A DNA stretch of 64,000 nt from Marinomonas sp. TW1. Its GTDB lineage: Bacteria; Pseudomonadota; Gammaproteobacteria; Pseudomonadales; Marinomonadaceae. Below are positions 7,452-16,527 of the stretch, piece by piece. The position numbers and the translations under genes are program-made. The notes under the pieces were generated by a model that did not search any database, was not told the origin of the DNA, and saw only the letters and a program-made list of their open reading frames with translations. Every line of letters begins with the position of its first letter. The stretch's first letter is position 1. The stretch is from positions 124,001 to 188,000 of the forward strand of contig NZ_JSEE01000005.1 in NCBI RefSeq assembly GCF_001625355.1, in the 5' to 3' direction.

Positions 7452-8744
7452 CTAAAGACGTACATAGCGACCGTCTTTGTTTTCTAGGCAAGCATTCAAT
7501 TCTAACTCCATGAGTGCTTGCATTAACCCACTAGCATTGAGTTTGGTCGCGCGCGCCAGTTCATCAAAATCCATTGATCTTGCTTGATCATCGATACAGT
7601 TAATAATTTGTTTCGCATTCGATGAGAGTGATTCAGGAACCGGCTTAGCCGTGTGTTTTTTATCTTGCTCAAAGAGAACCGTCTGACGAGGATGAGCATC
7701 CGATGATGAAGGGTGTGGCTTATCTGCTGCTATGGTCTTGTTCATTGGCAGACAGTCATCAGGACATTCATCCAGAATGTCCTGAACATTACGGACCAAG
7801 GTCGCACCTTGACGAAGAAGCTGATGACAACCCGCTGCGTTAGCATCATGAATCCGACCAGGTAAAGCAAACACTTCACGATTTTGTTGTAGTGCATAAC
7901 TGGCACTGATCAGTGAACCACTTTTGAGAGACGCTTCAGCCACCAGAACGCCCATGCTCAAACCGCTTATAATGCGATTTCTAGGAGGAAATAAACTGGG
8001 TTTGGGTGTCGTGGTTAGTGGGTATTCACTTATAAGCAAGCCACCTTGATCTAATAGTTGTTCAAACACTGGGGTATTCTTTTGCGGGTATAAATGTTTG
8101 AGCCCTGTCCCCATCACGGCAATACTAGGGGTCTGCTTAGAGGCTAATGCGCCTTGATGCGCTGCGGTATCAATCCCCATTGCTCCGCCACTGACAATGG
8201 CAATGCCTAAGGCTGACAATTCATAAGCCAGATGATACGCCATATCTCGCCCATAGCTTGAACAGCGTCTGGCACCGACAATACCAAACTTTGGAAACGT
8301 TAACGCCGTTAAATTTCCCTTTGCATATAATAAAGTGGGCGCAACACTGATTTGTTTTAATGCCTCAGGGTAAGCTGAGTGCGTTGGTAAAATAAGGTGA
8401 TGGTCCTCTTGCTCCAACCAAGCTAGAGCATCTTGGCGTTTCTTTTCTTGTGCATCATTCAATCGTCCAGTGGTTAAATACGCCATCGCTTCACGTGCGG
8501 TGACATCTGGCCACTTTAAAGACCTCAAAACATCATAAGATAATACCGAATCTATGTGACTTTCTGACATACGACGCATTGTAAGCGGATCATCTAATGC
8601 TAAGGAATGAGGAGAATCAGAGACTGTCGAATTCTCTAAATGCATTAAATAGGTAAATAGTCGAGATAGACGAGCCGGACCAATACCGGATAAAAAGCTC
8701 AAGCAAAGCCAATCTTCTTGACGTAATAGGGAAGAGGTAGACAT
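7452..8744 (-). CDS. dprA: DNA-processing protein DprA (Smf)
   Basis: DprA loads RecA onto incoming single-stranded DNA during transformation. The Rossmann core is clear: GIVGARRCSSYGRDMAYHLA, SGGAMGIDTAAHQGAL, ISEYPL, PPRNRIISGLSMGVLVAEA and SGSLISASYALQQNREVFA. A C-terminal winged-helix (DML1-like) domain follows a variable linker. The start is taken at the ATG at 8744 (MSTSSLLRQEDW), giving 430 residues. The longer reading adds 30 residues that do not resemble the family. The usual neighbours are partly kept: def-fmt-rsmB-trkA diverge from it, but the lysM gene often found beside dprA is absent. Confidence 0.93.
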   Translation of the reverse strand: MSTSSLLRQEDWLCLSFLSGIGPARLSRLFTYLMHLENSTVSDSPHSLALDDPLTMRRMSESHIDSVLSYDVLRSLKWPDVTAREAMAYLTTGRLNDAQEKKRQDALAWLEQEDHHLILPTHSAYPEALKQISVAPTLLYAKGNLTALTFPKFGIVGARRCSSYGRDMAYHLAYELSALGIAIVSGGAMGIDTAAHQGALASKQTPSIAVMGTGLKHLYPQKNTPVFEQLLDQGGLLISEYPLTTTPKPSLFPPRNRIISGLSMGVLVAEASLKSGSLISASYALQQNREVFALPGRIHDANAAGCHQLLRQGATLVRNVQDILDECPDDCLPMNKTIAADKPHPSSSDAHPRQTVLFEQDKKHTAKPVPESLSSNAKQIINCIDDQARSMDFDELARATKLNASGLMQALMELELNACLENKDGRYVRL

Positions 8745-9008
8745 TTTTTTGGCATCCTTGCAGAACGAGTATTCGCCATTGGCATCCTGCCAAGTAGCAT
8801 TTTGGTGATTCAATATCGTTAAAATAGAACACAACTATCAGACCCATTGAATCATATTGGGTAAAAAACCGCCATGAGAAGACTGCCCAATCCCGCCACA
8901 TGCGTTACAATACACTTATTAACCTATGCAGAGCCTGGAGACTAAACCTATCATTTTTTGTTCTCCCTTGCCTGCCAACTTATTTAAAAGAGATTATTGG
9001 AATACAAC

Positions 9009-9527
9009 ATGGCGGTTTTACCTGTACTTGAATACCCAGACCCACGCTTACGCAAAGTAGCGGAACCTGTCAGCGATTTTACGGACGAATTGCAGTCTAA
9101 AATCGATGACATGTTAGACACTATGTATGATGAAAATGGCGTTGGTTTAGCGGCGACTCAAGTGGACTATCATTATCGAGTGGTTGTCATGGATCACTCT
9201 GAAGAACGCAATCAACCCATCATTTTTATCAATCCTGAATTTGATGTTTTGGATGATGAACCTAATGAATTTCAAGAAGGTTGCTTATCCGTTCCAGGGT
9301 TTTATGAACACCTGTATCGTGCCGCAAGAGTCAAAGTAAAAGCCCTAGATCGACACGGCAAACCATTTGAGATGGATGTTGATGAATTGATGGCGGTGTG
9401 TGTACAACATGAAATTGATCACCTAGATGGCAAGCTGTTTGTTGATTACTTATCGCCTCTTAAACGTAACCGCATTAAGAGCAAACTCGAGAAAGCGCAC
9501 AAACTGGCTCAGAAAAACGCTCAATAA
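9009..9527 (+). CDS. def: Peptide deformylase
   Basis: Removes the formyl group from the N-terminal Met of nascent proteins. All three signature motifs are present: GVGLAATQ at 44-51, EGCLSVPG with metal ligand Cys92, and QHEIDHLDG with His134, Glu135 and His138. The start is the ATG at 9009 ([16 protein letters not shown]). An in-frame TTG four codons upstream is less likely. The 172-residue length matches E. coli (169). It is followed by fmt, which makes the formyl group donor tRNA, the usual def-fmt pairing. Confidence 0.97.
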   Translation: MAVLPVLEYPDPRLRKVAEPVSDFTDELQSKIDDMLDTMYDENGVGLAATQVDYHYRVVVMDHSEERNQPIIFINPEFDVLDDEPNEFQEGCLSVPGFYEHLYRAARVKVKALDRHGKPFEMDVDELMAVCVQHEIDHLDGKLFVDYLSPLKRNRIKSKLEKAHKLAQKNAQ

Positions 9528-9621
9528 CAAAGCACCCTGTTGTCCAGTTGTTATCCGACAATAGGAGAAACAGAAAAACATTTGAACTTCGTGAGCACTT
9601 ATCTCACGGTAACTCGTTATC

Positions 9622-9648
9622 AAAATCAGGCTTCTAGCCTGATTTTTT
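9622..9648 (+). terminator. Hairpin with T-run between def and fmt
   Basis: 11-bp perfect stem (9622-9632 with 9636-9646, core AATCAGGCT), 3-nt loop and TTTT tract. It ends only 15 bp before the fmt start, so it may limit read-through from def into fmt or act as an attenuator for fmt-rsmB. Confidence 0.75.
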
Positions 9649-9663
9649 CGTTAAGGAATCCAC

Positions 9664-10659
9664 ATGACTTCTTCACCACTTCGTGTTGTTTTTGCTGGAA
9701 CACCCGATTTTGCAGCGGCCAGCTTACACGCTCTGATTGCGCATAAAGACCAGAACCAATATGAGTTGGTGGGTGTTTACACCCAACCAGATCGCCCAGC
9801 AGGTCGAGGGCAGAAACTGGTACAAAGCCCAGTGAAGCAATTGGCGGTTCAGCATGACATTCCGGTTTACCAGCCAATAAATTTCAAACAAGAAGACGAT
9901 AAGAAGCAGTTGGCAGAGCTGAATGCCGATATCATGATTGTGGCTGCGTATGGCATCATTTTGCCAAAGGACATTCTAGAGACACCGAAAATGGGTTGTA
10001 TCAATGTACACGCCTCCTTACTGCCTCGCTGGCGTGGTGCGGCTCCGATCCATCGCGCTATTATCGCAGGGGATGAGCAAACAGGAATCACCATTATGCA
10101 AATGGACGTTGGCCTCGATACGGGCGACATGTTGTTAAAAGCACAATGTGACATTGGCGCGACGGAAACCTATGCTTCACTCCACGATAGATTAGCTACT
10201 TTAGGTGGAACGGCATTGATTGACGCCTTAGAAAAACTGAAAGCGTCTGAGATAACACCTGAACCACAAGACGAAGCCAACACCTGTTATGCGGCGAAAC
10301 TCACCAAGCAAGAAGGCAACCTTGACTGGTCTCATACCTCCGCGTTGCTTGAGCGTCAGGTAAGAGCATTATCTCCTTGGCCTGCTGCCTATACGTTTAG
10401 CCAAGTGGGTAGCATGAAAATTCATGCAGCAAGTGCCTCAGATGCGTCGTCCGCCTCAGAGCTTGCTGCCGGAACCATCCTTAAAAGTGATAAGAACGGT
10501 GTCCTTGTTGCGACCGGTGAAGGGGCATTGCTGATTACTGAATTGCAATTTGCTGGTGGTAAACGCATGAAGGTACAAGACGCTCTAAACGGCAAACACA
10601 AAACCGCATTAGAAGTTGGTAAGCAATTCAGCACCATTGAACAGGCAGTACAATCATGA
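9664..10659 (+). CDS. fmt: Methionyl-tRNA formyltransferase
   Basis: A 331-residue enzyme that transfers a formyl group from 10-formyl-THF to Met-tRNA(fMet), allowing initiation. The catalytic domain shows Asn114, His116 and Asp152 in the segments GCINVHASLLPRWRGAAPIH and MDVGLDTGDM. The C-terminal OB-like tRNA-binding domain begins near residue 210. A TAAGGA ribosome-binding site precedes the ATG. The stop overlaps the rsmB start by 4 bp (ATGA), so the two genes are translationally coupled. Confidence 0.97.
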   Translation: MTSSPLRVVFAGTPDFAAASLHALIAHKDQNQYELVGVYTQPDRPAGRGQKLVQSPVKQLAVQHDIPVYQPINFKQEDDKKQLAELNADIMIVAAYGIILPKDILETPKMGCINVHASLLPRWRGAAPIHRAIIAGDEQTGITIMQMDVGLDTGDMLLKAQCDIGATETYASLHDRLATLGGTALIDALEKLKASEITPEPQDEANTCYAAKLTKQEGNLDWSHTSALLERQVRALSPWPAAYTFSQVGSMKIHAASASDASSASELAAGTILKSDKNGVLVATGEGALLITELQFAGGKRMKVQDALNGKHKTALEVGKQFSTIEQAVQS

Positions 10660-12059
10660 GCCACATAGAACAAGCCGCGACACAAACGCCACGTCAAGTC
10701 GCCATACAAGTGCTAACCAATGTCTTGCTTCAACAGGGCTCCCTAAGCACACAGCTAAACCGATTACAGGGGCAGCTGGCCACGGACCAACAAGCGTTAC
10801 TAAAAGAGTTTTGCTTTGGTGTTTGCCGCCAATACCCAAAACTTAACAGTGTGGCTCTGAGTTTGTTAACACACCCTTTTGAAGAGAAGGATACAGATCT
10901 GTATGCGATTCTCCTTTTGGGTCTATATCAATTGTCCTACATGAAAACGCCAGATCACGCCGCGGTAAATGAATCTGTTGAGGCCTGTCGAGAACTGAAC
11001 AAGGACTGGGCAACGAAACTGATGAATGCGGTGTTGCGTCGTTACCAACGAGAAGAGCTTGAGATTATCGATAATCTTATGCAGATGCCATCAGTTGAAT
11101 TCAACCATCCAAAATGGTTGGTTAAACGCTATAAAAAACATTGGTCAAACGATTTCCAGCAAATAATCGATGCCAGCAATGCTCATCCACCAATGTGTAT
11201 TCGAGTTAACTTGGATAGAGTTTCACGTGAAACATACCAATCAACATTAAATGAATTGGGCATAGAAACAACACTTGGTCGTTTATCAAATGCTTCGCTG
11301 TACCTATCTAAAGCCATGTCAGTCAATCAATTACCAGGCTTCGAAGATGGCCTCTGCAGCGTACAAGATGAAGCCGCGCAACTGGCTGGTGAGATTTTAA
11401 ATCCAACCCTAAATGAACGCTTACTCGACGCTTGCGCTGCTCCAGGTGGTAAAACAGGCCACTTACTAGAATGCATGAGTCACTCGCAGATTAAAGATCA
11501 GAAGGGCGACCAAAGTGAAACTCAAACGAGCAGCCAACGCTTACCGTCCTTGACCGCCATTGAGTTAGAAGCTTGGCGTCTTGAAAAAATTGAATCCAAT
11601 CTAGAGCGCCTTGGATATTGCGCCGAGTTACTGTGTGCAGATGCATCAGAAGTCGAAGAGTGGTGGGACAAACAAACCTACGACAAAATCCTTCTCGATG
11701 TGCCGTGTTCGGCCACAGGGGTTATTCGTCGCAATCCTGACATTAAACTCAATCGTAAACCGGCGGACATTGAAGAGCTGACCCACATACAGAAAAACAT
11801 TCTTAACTCAGTGTGGGCGACACTAAAACCAAATGGTCATTTGCTCTACGCAACGTGCTCTTTAATGCCCGAAGAAAATGAACAACAGATAGCGACTTTT
11901 TTGTCAGAACACACCGATGCTAAGGAAGTGCCTTTAAATCATTTGAATGCAGACTTAGATTCAAATTGGGGACTCGATGTGAGCCATGGGAAACAATTAT
12001 TTCCCACTCTAAATGGAAATGATGGTTTCTATTATTGCTTACTCCAGAAGTCTGCTTAG
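10656..12059 (+). CDS. rsmB: 16S rRNA (cytosine-967 C5) methyltransferase RsmB
   Basis: A 467-residue SAM-dependent rRNA m5C methyltransferase, longer than E. coli RsmB (429). It has an N-terminal NusB-like RNA-binding domain (residues 10-145) and a Rossmann catalytic domain with the SAM motif DACAAPGGKTGHLLE (258-272). The two cysteines of the RNA m5C family are Cys351 in DVPCSATGVIRRNPDIK and Cys401 in LLYATCSLMPEEN. An extra polar segment of about 23 residues (275-297, rich in S, Q, K and D) sits between the SAM loop and the next strand and is a probable surface-loop insertion. A parS-like site falls at codons 188-193. Confidence 0.95.
   Translation: MSHIEQAATQTPRQVAIQVLTNVLLQQGSLSTQLNRLQGQLATDQQALLKEFCFGVCRQYPKLNSVALSLLTHPFEEKDTDLYAILLLGLYQLSYMKTPDHAAVNESVEACRELNKDWATKLMNAVLRRYQREELEIIDNLMQMPSVEFNHPKWLVKRYKKHWSNDFQQIIDASNAHPPMCIRVNLDRVSRETYQSTLNELGIETTLGRLSNASLYLSKAMSVNQLPGFEDGLCSVQDEAAQLAGEILNPTLNERLLDACAAPGGKTGHLLECMSHSQIKDQKGDQSETQTSSQRLPSLTAIELEAWRLEKIESNLERLGYCAELLCADASEVEEWWDKQTYDKILLDVPCSATGVIRRNPDIKLNRKPADIEELTHIQKNILNSVWATLKPNGHLLYATCSLMPEENEQQIATFLSEHTDAKEVPLNHLNADLDSNWGLDVSHGKQLFPTLNGNDGFYYCLLQKSA
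11219..11234. other. parS-like ParB-binding site 3 (inside rsmB)
   Basis: AGTTTCACGTGAAACA matches TGTTTCACGTGAAACA at 15 of 16 positions, with a fully symmetric GTTTCACGTGAAAC core. This is the best of the four sites. Confidence 0.85.
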
Positions 12060-12446
12060 CCGTGTAGTTAGCATTAGAAGACCTCTTATTCTCTTTTCAT
12101 GGATGCTGTGTTTCATGTGAAACACAGTTAGGAGTTTTTTTAAACTCATGGAAACAGATTTAAATCACCATAAAGAAGATAAAAATAACCTCACCGTATT
12201 GAAGATAATTGATCTGTAAAAATAATTATCAGTATTTTGGTAGATCAAGTTAAATAATCTCGCTTATGTAGGTAGACTTTACCCATAAGGCTATTAAGGT
12301 TGTCATACTCTCCATATAAAGAAAGAAGATGGATCGCACACCGATAGTCTACCGGCTAAAACTTTCAGACAAGTTCGAGTCAACATTCTAAAACTGAATT
12401 GAATAAGAAACAGTAGGGCAATCGATGAGCTCTGCTAAGGCGAAGT
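12060..12446. other. 387-bp gap rsmB-trkA; no gene seen
   Basis: No open frame or RNA gene is recognisable. It holds the parS-like palindrome at 12106-12127 and AT-rich sequence that presumably carries the trkA promoter. I could not pick out a convincing -35/-10 pair or terminator. Confidence 0.6.
12109..12124. other. parS-like site 4 (variant core)
   Basis: TGTTTCATGTGAAACA is 15/16 to the parS consensus, but the central CACGTG is CATGTG. It lies in a longer dyad, CTGTGTTTCA-TG-TGAAACACAG (12106-12127). The central change could weaken ParB binding. An ordinary repressor operator is an alternative. Confidence 0.5.
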
Positions 12447-13820
12447 ATGAAAATCATCATTATTGGAGCCGGTCAGGTTGGCGCGACTCTGGCTGAAAAT
12501 CTAGCAAGCGAAGATAACGACATTACGGTCATTGACACCGATTTAAATCGCCTTAGAGAACTGCAAGACAGACTCGACATACAAACAGTAGAAGGCAGTG
12601 GTTCGCATCCTGACGTTCTTAATCAAGCTGGCTGTAACGATGCCGACATGCTCATCGCGGTGAGTAACCAAGATGAAACTAATATGGTGGCCTGTCAGGT
12701 TGCTCATACCTTGTTTAAAACACCGACTAAAATTGGTCGCGTACGTTCCAGCGCTTATTCAAACTACCCAACGTTATTCAGCGATCAAGCCTTACCAATG
12801 GACGTGCGCATCAGTCCCGAAAAAGAAGTGACTAAGCATTTGAGTCGTTTGATTCGCTACCCAGGTGCATTGCAGGTTATGGAGTTTGCTGAGGGTAAGG
12901 TACAACTCGTGGTGGTCAAAGCCGAAAAGGGCGGTCCGTTAATAGATCAACCTATCAGTTTCTTAAAAGAACACATGCCTTCTATCCAGACACGTATCGC
13001 AGCCATCTATCGTGACGGTAAATCCATTTCACCTGATGGCAACACTCACATTCGCGCTAACGACGAAGTTTTCTTTCTGACAGCACAACGAGATGTACTG
13101 GATGTAATGAGCGAGTTGCGCCCATTGGACACACCTTATCGTCGCATTATTATTGCCGGTGGCGGTAACATAGGTGAACGTTTGGCGCAGAGTCTGGAGA
13201 AAGAGTATCGCGTCAAAATTATCGAACGCGATGTAGAACGTTGTCGCTACCTTTCTGAAACTCTCGATAACACGATAGTGCTTAATGGCGATGCTTCTAA
13301 ACAAGAACTCTTATTAGAAGAAAACATCGAATCTACTGACGTATTCTGCGCACTCACTAATAACGATGAAGCCAACATCATGTCTTCTATGTTAGCCAAA
13401 GTGTTGGGCGTTCGTACTGTCATGACCATCATTAATAACCCAGCCTACGTAGACATAGTACAAGAAGGCATGATCGACATTGCCATCTCGCCGCAACACA
13501 CCACCATCAGCTCTTTGTTAAGTTATATTCGTCGTGGTGATGTGGTGAACGTTCACTCTATGCGTAAAGGCGCAGCAGAAGCTCTGGAAGCCGTAGCTCA
13601 TGGTGATCATCGCTCATCAAAAGTAGTCGGGCGCAGTATCGCCAATATCAATCTTCCTGAAGGGGCAACCATAGGGGCGATCGTACGAGGTGATGATGTC
13701 ATGGTCGCAACCAGTGAGTTAGTGGTTCAAGCAGAAGACCACATCATTATTTTCGTGACAAACAAAAAACAAATTCCAGCAGTAGAGCAACTCTTTCAAG
13801 TAGGATTGACCTTCTTCTAA
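12447..13820 (+). CDS. trkA: Trk potassium transport regulatory subunit TrkA
   Basis: A 457-residue peripheral membrane protein made of two RCK halves. Each has an NAD-binding GxGxxG: IIGAGQVGATLAENL at 4-18 and IAGGGNIGERLAQSL near 235-249. Each is followed by a TrkA-C ligand domain. It gates the TrkH potassium channel in response to nucleotides. Length equals E. coli TrkA (458). The gene lies immediately upstream of trkH, in the common fmt-rsmB-trkA-trkH order. Confidence 0.97.
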   Translation: MKIIIIGAGQVGATLAENLASEDNDITVIDTDLNRLRELQDRLDIQTVEGSGSHPDVLNQAGCNDADMLIAVSNQDETNMVACQVAHTLFKTPTKIGRVRSSAYSNYPTLFSDQALPMDVRISPEKEVTKHLSRLIRYPGALQVMEFAEGKVQLVVVKAEKGGPLIDQPISFLKEHMPSIQTRIAAIYRDGKSISPDGNTHIRANDEVFFLTAQRDVLDVMSELRPLDTPYRRIIIAGGGNIGERLAQSLEKEYRVKIIERDVERCRYLSETLDNTIVLNGDASKQELLLEENIESTDVFCALTNNDEANIMSSMLAKVLGVRTVMTIINNPAYVDIVQEGMIDIAISPQHTTISSLLSYIRRGDVVNVHSMRKGAAEALEAVAHGDHRSSKVVGRSIANINLPEGATIGAIVRGDDVMVATSELVVQAEDHIIIFVTNKKQIPAVEQLFQVGLTFF

Positions 13821-13937
13821 AAGAGCACTGTCTCTTACATAAGAGTTAAGGGACATAAGCTATTGAGATTAACATCAGATTACAGCCATTGTTCGGCACT
13901 ACCGTCTCAGCCAGTAGCCGAATGTTAGGACATAGAT

Positions 13938-15386
13938 ATGCATTTTAAGGTCATCTTACGGGTCATCGGATTATTGGTCATGGTCTTCAGTGTGTCGCTG
14001 ATACCTCCCATTATTGTGTCTCTCATTTACGACGACGGTGTTTTATCTGCCTTTTTGTATGCATTGGGGATCAACCTAATGGGCGGCTTTATTCTCTGGT
14101 TCCCGGTACGCAAAGAAAGAGGGGAATTGAAGATTCGCGATGGCTTCTTAGTGACCGTTTTATTCTGGTCTGTATTGGGGCTATTCGGATCTGTGCCTTT
14201 CTTTCTTGCTGAGACACCAGACCTCACCTTTACCGATGCCTTGTTTGAATCCATATCTGGTTTAACCACAACCGGTGCCACCATTCTGACGGGCATCGAT
14301 GTGTTACCCAAATCCATTCTGTTTTATCGTCAGTTACTTACTTGGTTAGGCGGCATGGGTATCATCGTTCTCGCGGTCGCCATTATGCCAATGCTCGGCA
14401 TTGGTGGTATGCAGTTATATCGAGCGGAAACCCCAGGGCCTGTCAAAGACACTAAGCTCACGCCGCGAATCGCAGAGACAGCAAAAGCCTTATGGTATAT
14501 CTACGCGACGTTAACGTCCGTTTGTGCTTTGGGTTATTGGATTGCAGGCATGAGTTTGTTCGATGCCATTTGTCATAGTTTTTCCACCGTGGCAATCGGC
14601 GGTTTCTCAACCCATGATGCCAGTATCGGTTACTTCAACAGTGTCGCAATCGAGCTGATTTGTACCTTCTTTATGATCGTATCAGCCTTTAACTTTGCGT
14701 TGCACTTTTATGCTTGGCGACACAAAAGCGTATGGCATTACTTCAAAGACCCTGAGGCACGCTTCTTCCTACTCATCCTATGCAGTACTGTGATCCTGTC
14801 CACTTTAGTGCTGGCCATGACTGCCACCTTTGATTGGACCACTTCATTACGTTATGCCTTGTTCGAAAGTGTGTCCATTGCGACCACCTCAGGTTTTGGT
14901 ACCTCAGACTTTTCCACTTGGCCGCATTTTTTGCCTTTCTTGCTTATCGTAACCTCGTTTGTTGGTGGCTGTGCCAGCTCAACGGGTGGCGGTATGAAGG
15001 TAATTCGTATTCTATTAATCCTCAAACAAGGCATACGTGAAATCCAACGCTTAATCCACCCTAACGCAGTGATTCCGGTTAAGGTGGGCGGTAAAGCCGT
15101 ACAAGAGCGTGTGGTATCTGCAGTATGGGGCTTCTTCTCGGCTTACTTATTGGTTTACGTCATTTTGATGATAGGTCTAATGGCAACCGGCTTGGACCAA
15201 GTAACCGCTTGGTCGGCCGTGGCTGCCACCTTAAATAACCTAGGTCCCGGACTGGGTGAAGTGGCCAGTAGCTTTACCAGCATTGGCGACCCAGCTAAAT
15301 GGATGTTGTGTTTTGCAATGCTGCTTGGCCGCTTGGAAGTCTTTACCTTACTGGTATTGTTCACGCCTATGTTCTGGCAGAAATAG
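13938..15386 (+). CDS. trkH: Trk potassium uptake channel subunit TrkH
   Basis: A 482-residue inner-membrane protein of the SKT superfamily, with four repeated membrane-pore-membrane units. The pore-loop glycines appear in SGLTTTGATI, STVAIGGFSTHD, TTSGFGTSD and LNNLGPGLG. GGMGIIVLAVAIMPMLGIGG is also typical. Potassium enters down the membrane potential under control of TrkA, which is encoded just upstream. Length matches E. coli TrkH (483). Confidence 0.97.
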   Translation: MHFKVILRVIGLLVMVFSVSLIPPIIVSLIYDDGVLSAFLYALGINLMGGFILWFPVRKERGELKIRDGFLVTVLFWSVLGLFGSVPFFLAETPDLTFTDALFESISGLTTTGATILTGIDVLPKSILFYRQLLTWLGGMGIIVLAVAIMPMLGIGGMQLYRAETPGPVKDTKLTPRIAETAKALWYIYATLTSVCALGYWIAGMSLFDAICHSFSTVAIGGFSTHDASIGYFNSVAIELICTFFMIVSAFNFALHFYAWRHKSVWHYFKDPEARFFLLILCSTVILSTLVLAMTATFDWTTSLRYALFESVSIATTSGFGTSDFSTWPHFLPFLLIVTSFVGGCASSTGGGMKVIRILLILKQGIREIQRLIHPNAVIPVKVGGKAVQERVVSAVWGFFSAYLLVYVILMIGLMATGLDQVTAWSAVAATLNNLGPGLGEVASSFTSIGDPAKWMLCFAMLLGRLEVFTLLVLFTPMFWQK

Positions 15387-15419
15387 TGATTTGATGAATT
15401 CAATTAGGATGACTCAGAC

Positions 15420-15893
15420 ATGACACCCGCAATTGATCAGCTTAAAAAACACAAATTTTCTTTTACATTGCATGAATACGAACATGATACACATTGCCAA
15501 AATTTTGGCGAAGAAGCCGCGAGCAAACTTAACTTAGCGCCAGCGACCGTGTTCAAAACGTTATTGGTTACCGATGAAAAGCAATTTTTTGTCGCCATTG
15601 TTCCCGTGACAGGGCAACTCAATTTAAAGCGTACCGCCAGTGTCTTTGGCGTTAAGAAACTGCGTATGGCTGACGCCAAAGAGGCGGAACGCATCACAGG
15701 CTACTTAGTGGGTGGTATCAGCCCAATAGGACAGAAGAAAGCACTGATTACCTGTGTCGATGAATCCGCTCAAGCTTACCCTAAGGTGTATGTGAGTGGC
15801 GGACAAAGAGGTCTAGACATTGGTCTTGCGCCACAAGACCTGAGTCACTTATGCCGTCAAGCTCGCTTTGCCAATATCGCTCAGCCCAAATAA
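15420..15893 (+). CDS. ybaK: Cys-tRNA(Pro)/Cys-tRNA(Cys) deacylase YbaK (EbsC)
   Basis: A 157-residue editing protein that hydrolyses mischarged Cys-tRNA(Pro). The family fold is clear: HTHCQNFGEEAASKLNLAP, VFKTLLV, the conserved lysine in the LNLKRTAS segment, and GYLVGGISPIGQKK near residues 96-110. It is a cytoplasmic trans-editing factor that works alongside ProRS. It is followed 21 bp later by gmhB and probably co-transcribed with it. Confidence 0.94.
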   Translation: MTPAIDQLKKHKFSFTLHEYEHDTHCQNFGEEAASKLNLAPATVFKTLLVTDEKQFFVAIVPVTGQLNLKRTASVFGVKKLRMADAKEAERITGYLVGGISPIGQKKALITCVDESAQAYPKVYVSGGQRGLDIGLAPQDLSHLCRQARFANIAQPK

Positions 15894-15914
15894 AACATCA
15901 GCAAGAGAAGACTC

Positions 15915-16472
15915 ATGCCACACATCAAACCCATCATCCTGTTGGACAGAGACGGCGTCATCAATCAAGACTCCGATGCCTATGTAAAATCCGTTGCCGA
16001 ATGGCAGCCTATCCCAGGCAGCATCAAATCCATCGCGGCATTATCAAAAGCGGGATTTCAAATCTTCGTTGTAACCAATCAGTCAGGCATCGCTCGAGGC
16101 TACTATGACGAAGCCACTCTGCAAGCCATGCACGATAAAATGACCAGCTTAGTTGCCGCAGAAGGCGGCACGATTCAAGGCATTGAGTATTGTCCCCATG
16201 GGCCAGACGACAACTGCTTGTGCCGTAAACCGAAAAGCGGCATGATCGAAAAGATAGAAGCTCAGTTAGGTGTTAGCTTCAACAGCACGCCAGCTGTCAT
16301 GGTAGGGGACTCATTACGAGATTTACAGGCGGGACATGCCAGAGGTTGTCAGTCAGTATTAGTGCTAACCGGAAAAGGTCGTCAAACTCAGTACAAGGAC
16401 ATTCCTTTTGCGTTTGAAGTTTACACAGACTTAGCCGCCTTTAGCATTGCACTACTGCATAAATACAACTAA
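15915..16472 (+). CDS. gmhB: D-glycero-beta-D-manno-heptose 1,7-bisphosphate 7-phosphatase
   Basis: A 185-residue HAD-family phosphatase of ADP-heptose synthesis for the LPS inner core. The nucleophile motif is LLDRDGVINQDS (Asp11 and Asp13), motif II is VTNQSG, and a Cys/His zinc site occurs in EYCPHGPDDNCLCRKPK. MVGDSLRDLQAG is motif IV. Length equals typical GmhB. The only nearby LPS gene is this one, since heptose genes are commonly scattered. Confidence 0.94.
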   Translation: MPHIKPIILLDRDGVINQDSDAYVKSVAEWQPIPGSIKSIAALSKAGFQIFVVTNQSGIARGYYDEATLQAMHDKMTSLVAAEGGTIQGIEYCPHGPDDNCLCRKPKSGMIEKIEAQLGVSFNSTPAVMVGDSLRDLQAGHARGCQSVLVLTGKGRQTQYKDIPFAFEVYTDLAAFSIALLHKYN

Positions 16473-16488
16473 TCAATATAACAATAAA

Positions 16489-16518
16489 CCCAGTATGTAA
16501 GCACTTACATACTGGGTG
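16489..16518. terminator. Convergent hairpin between gmhB and MFS gene
   Basis: Perfect 14-bp inverted repeat ACCCAGTATGTAAG (16489-16502) and its complement (16505-16518) around a tight loop. The T-rich flank is weak. Positioned to end both convergent genes. Confidence 0.7.
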
Positions 16519-16527
16519 TCATATAAA

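Noticed and set aside
8489-8500. CACGTG core inside dprA as a further parS site
   Set aside because: Flanks (CTTCACGTGCGG) lack the symmetric GTTT/AAAC arms.
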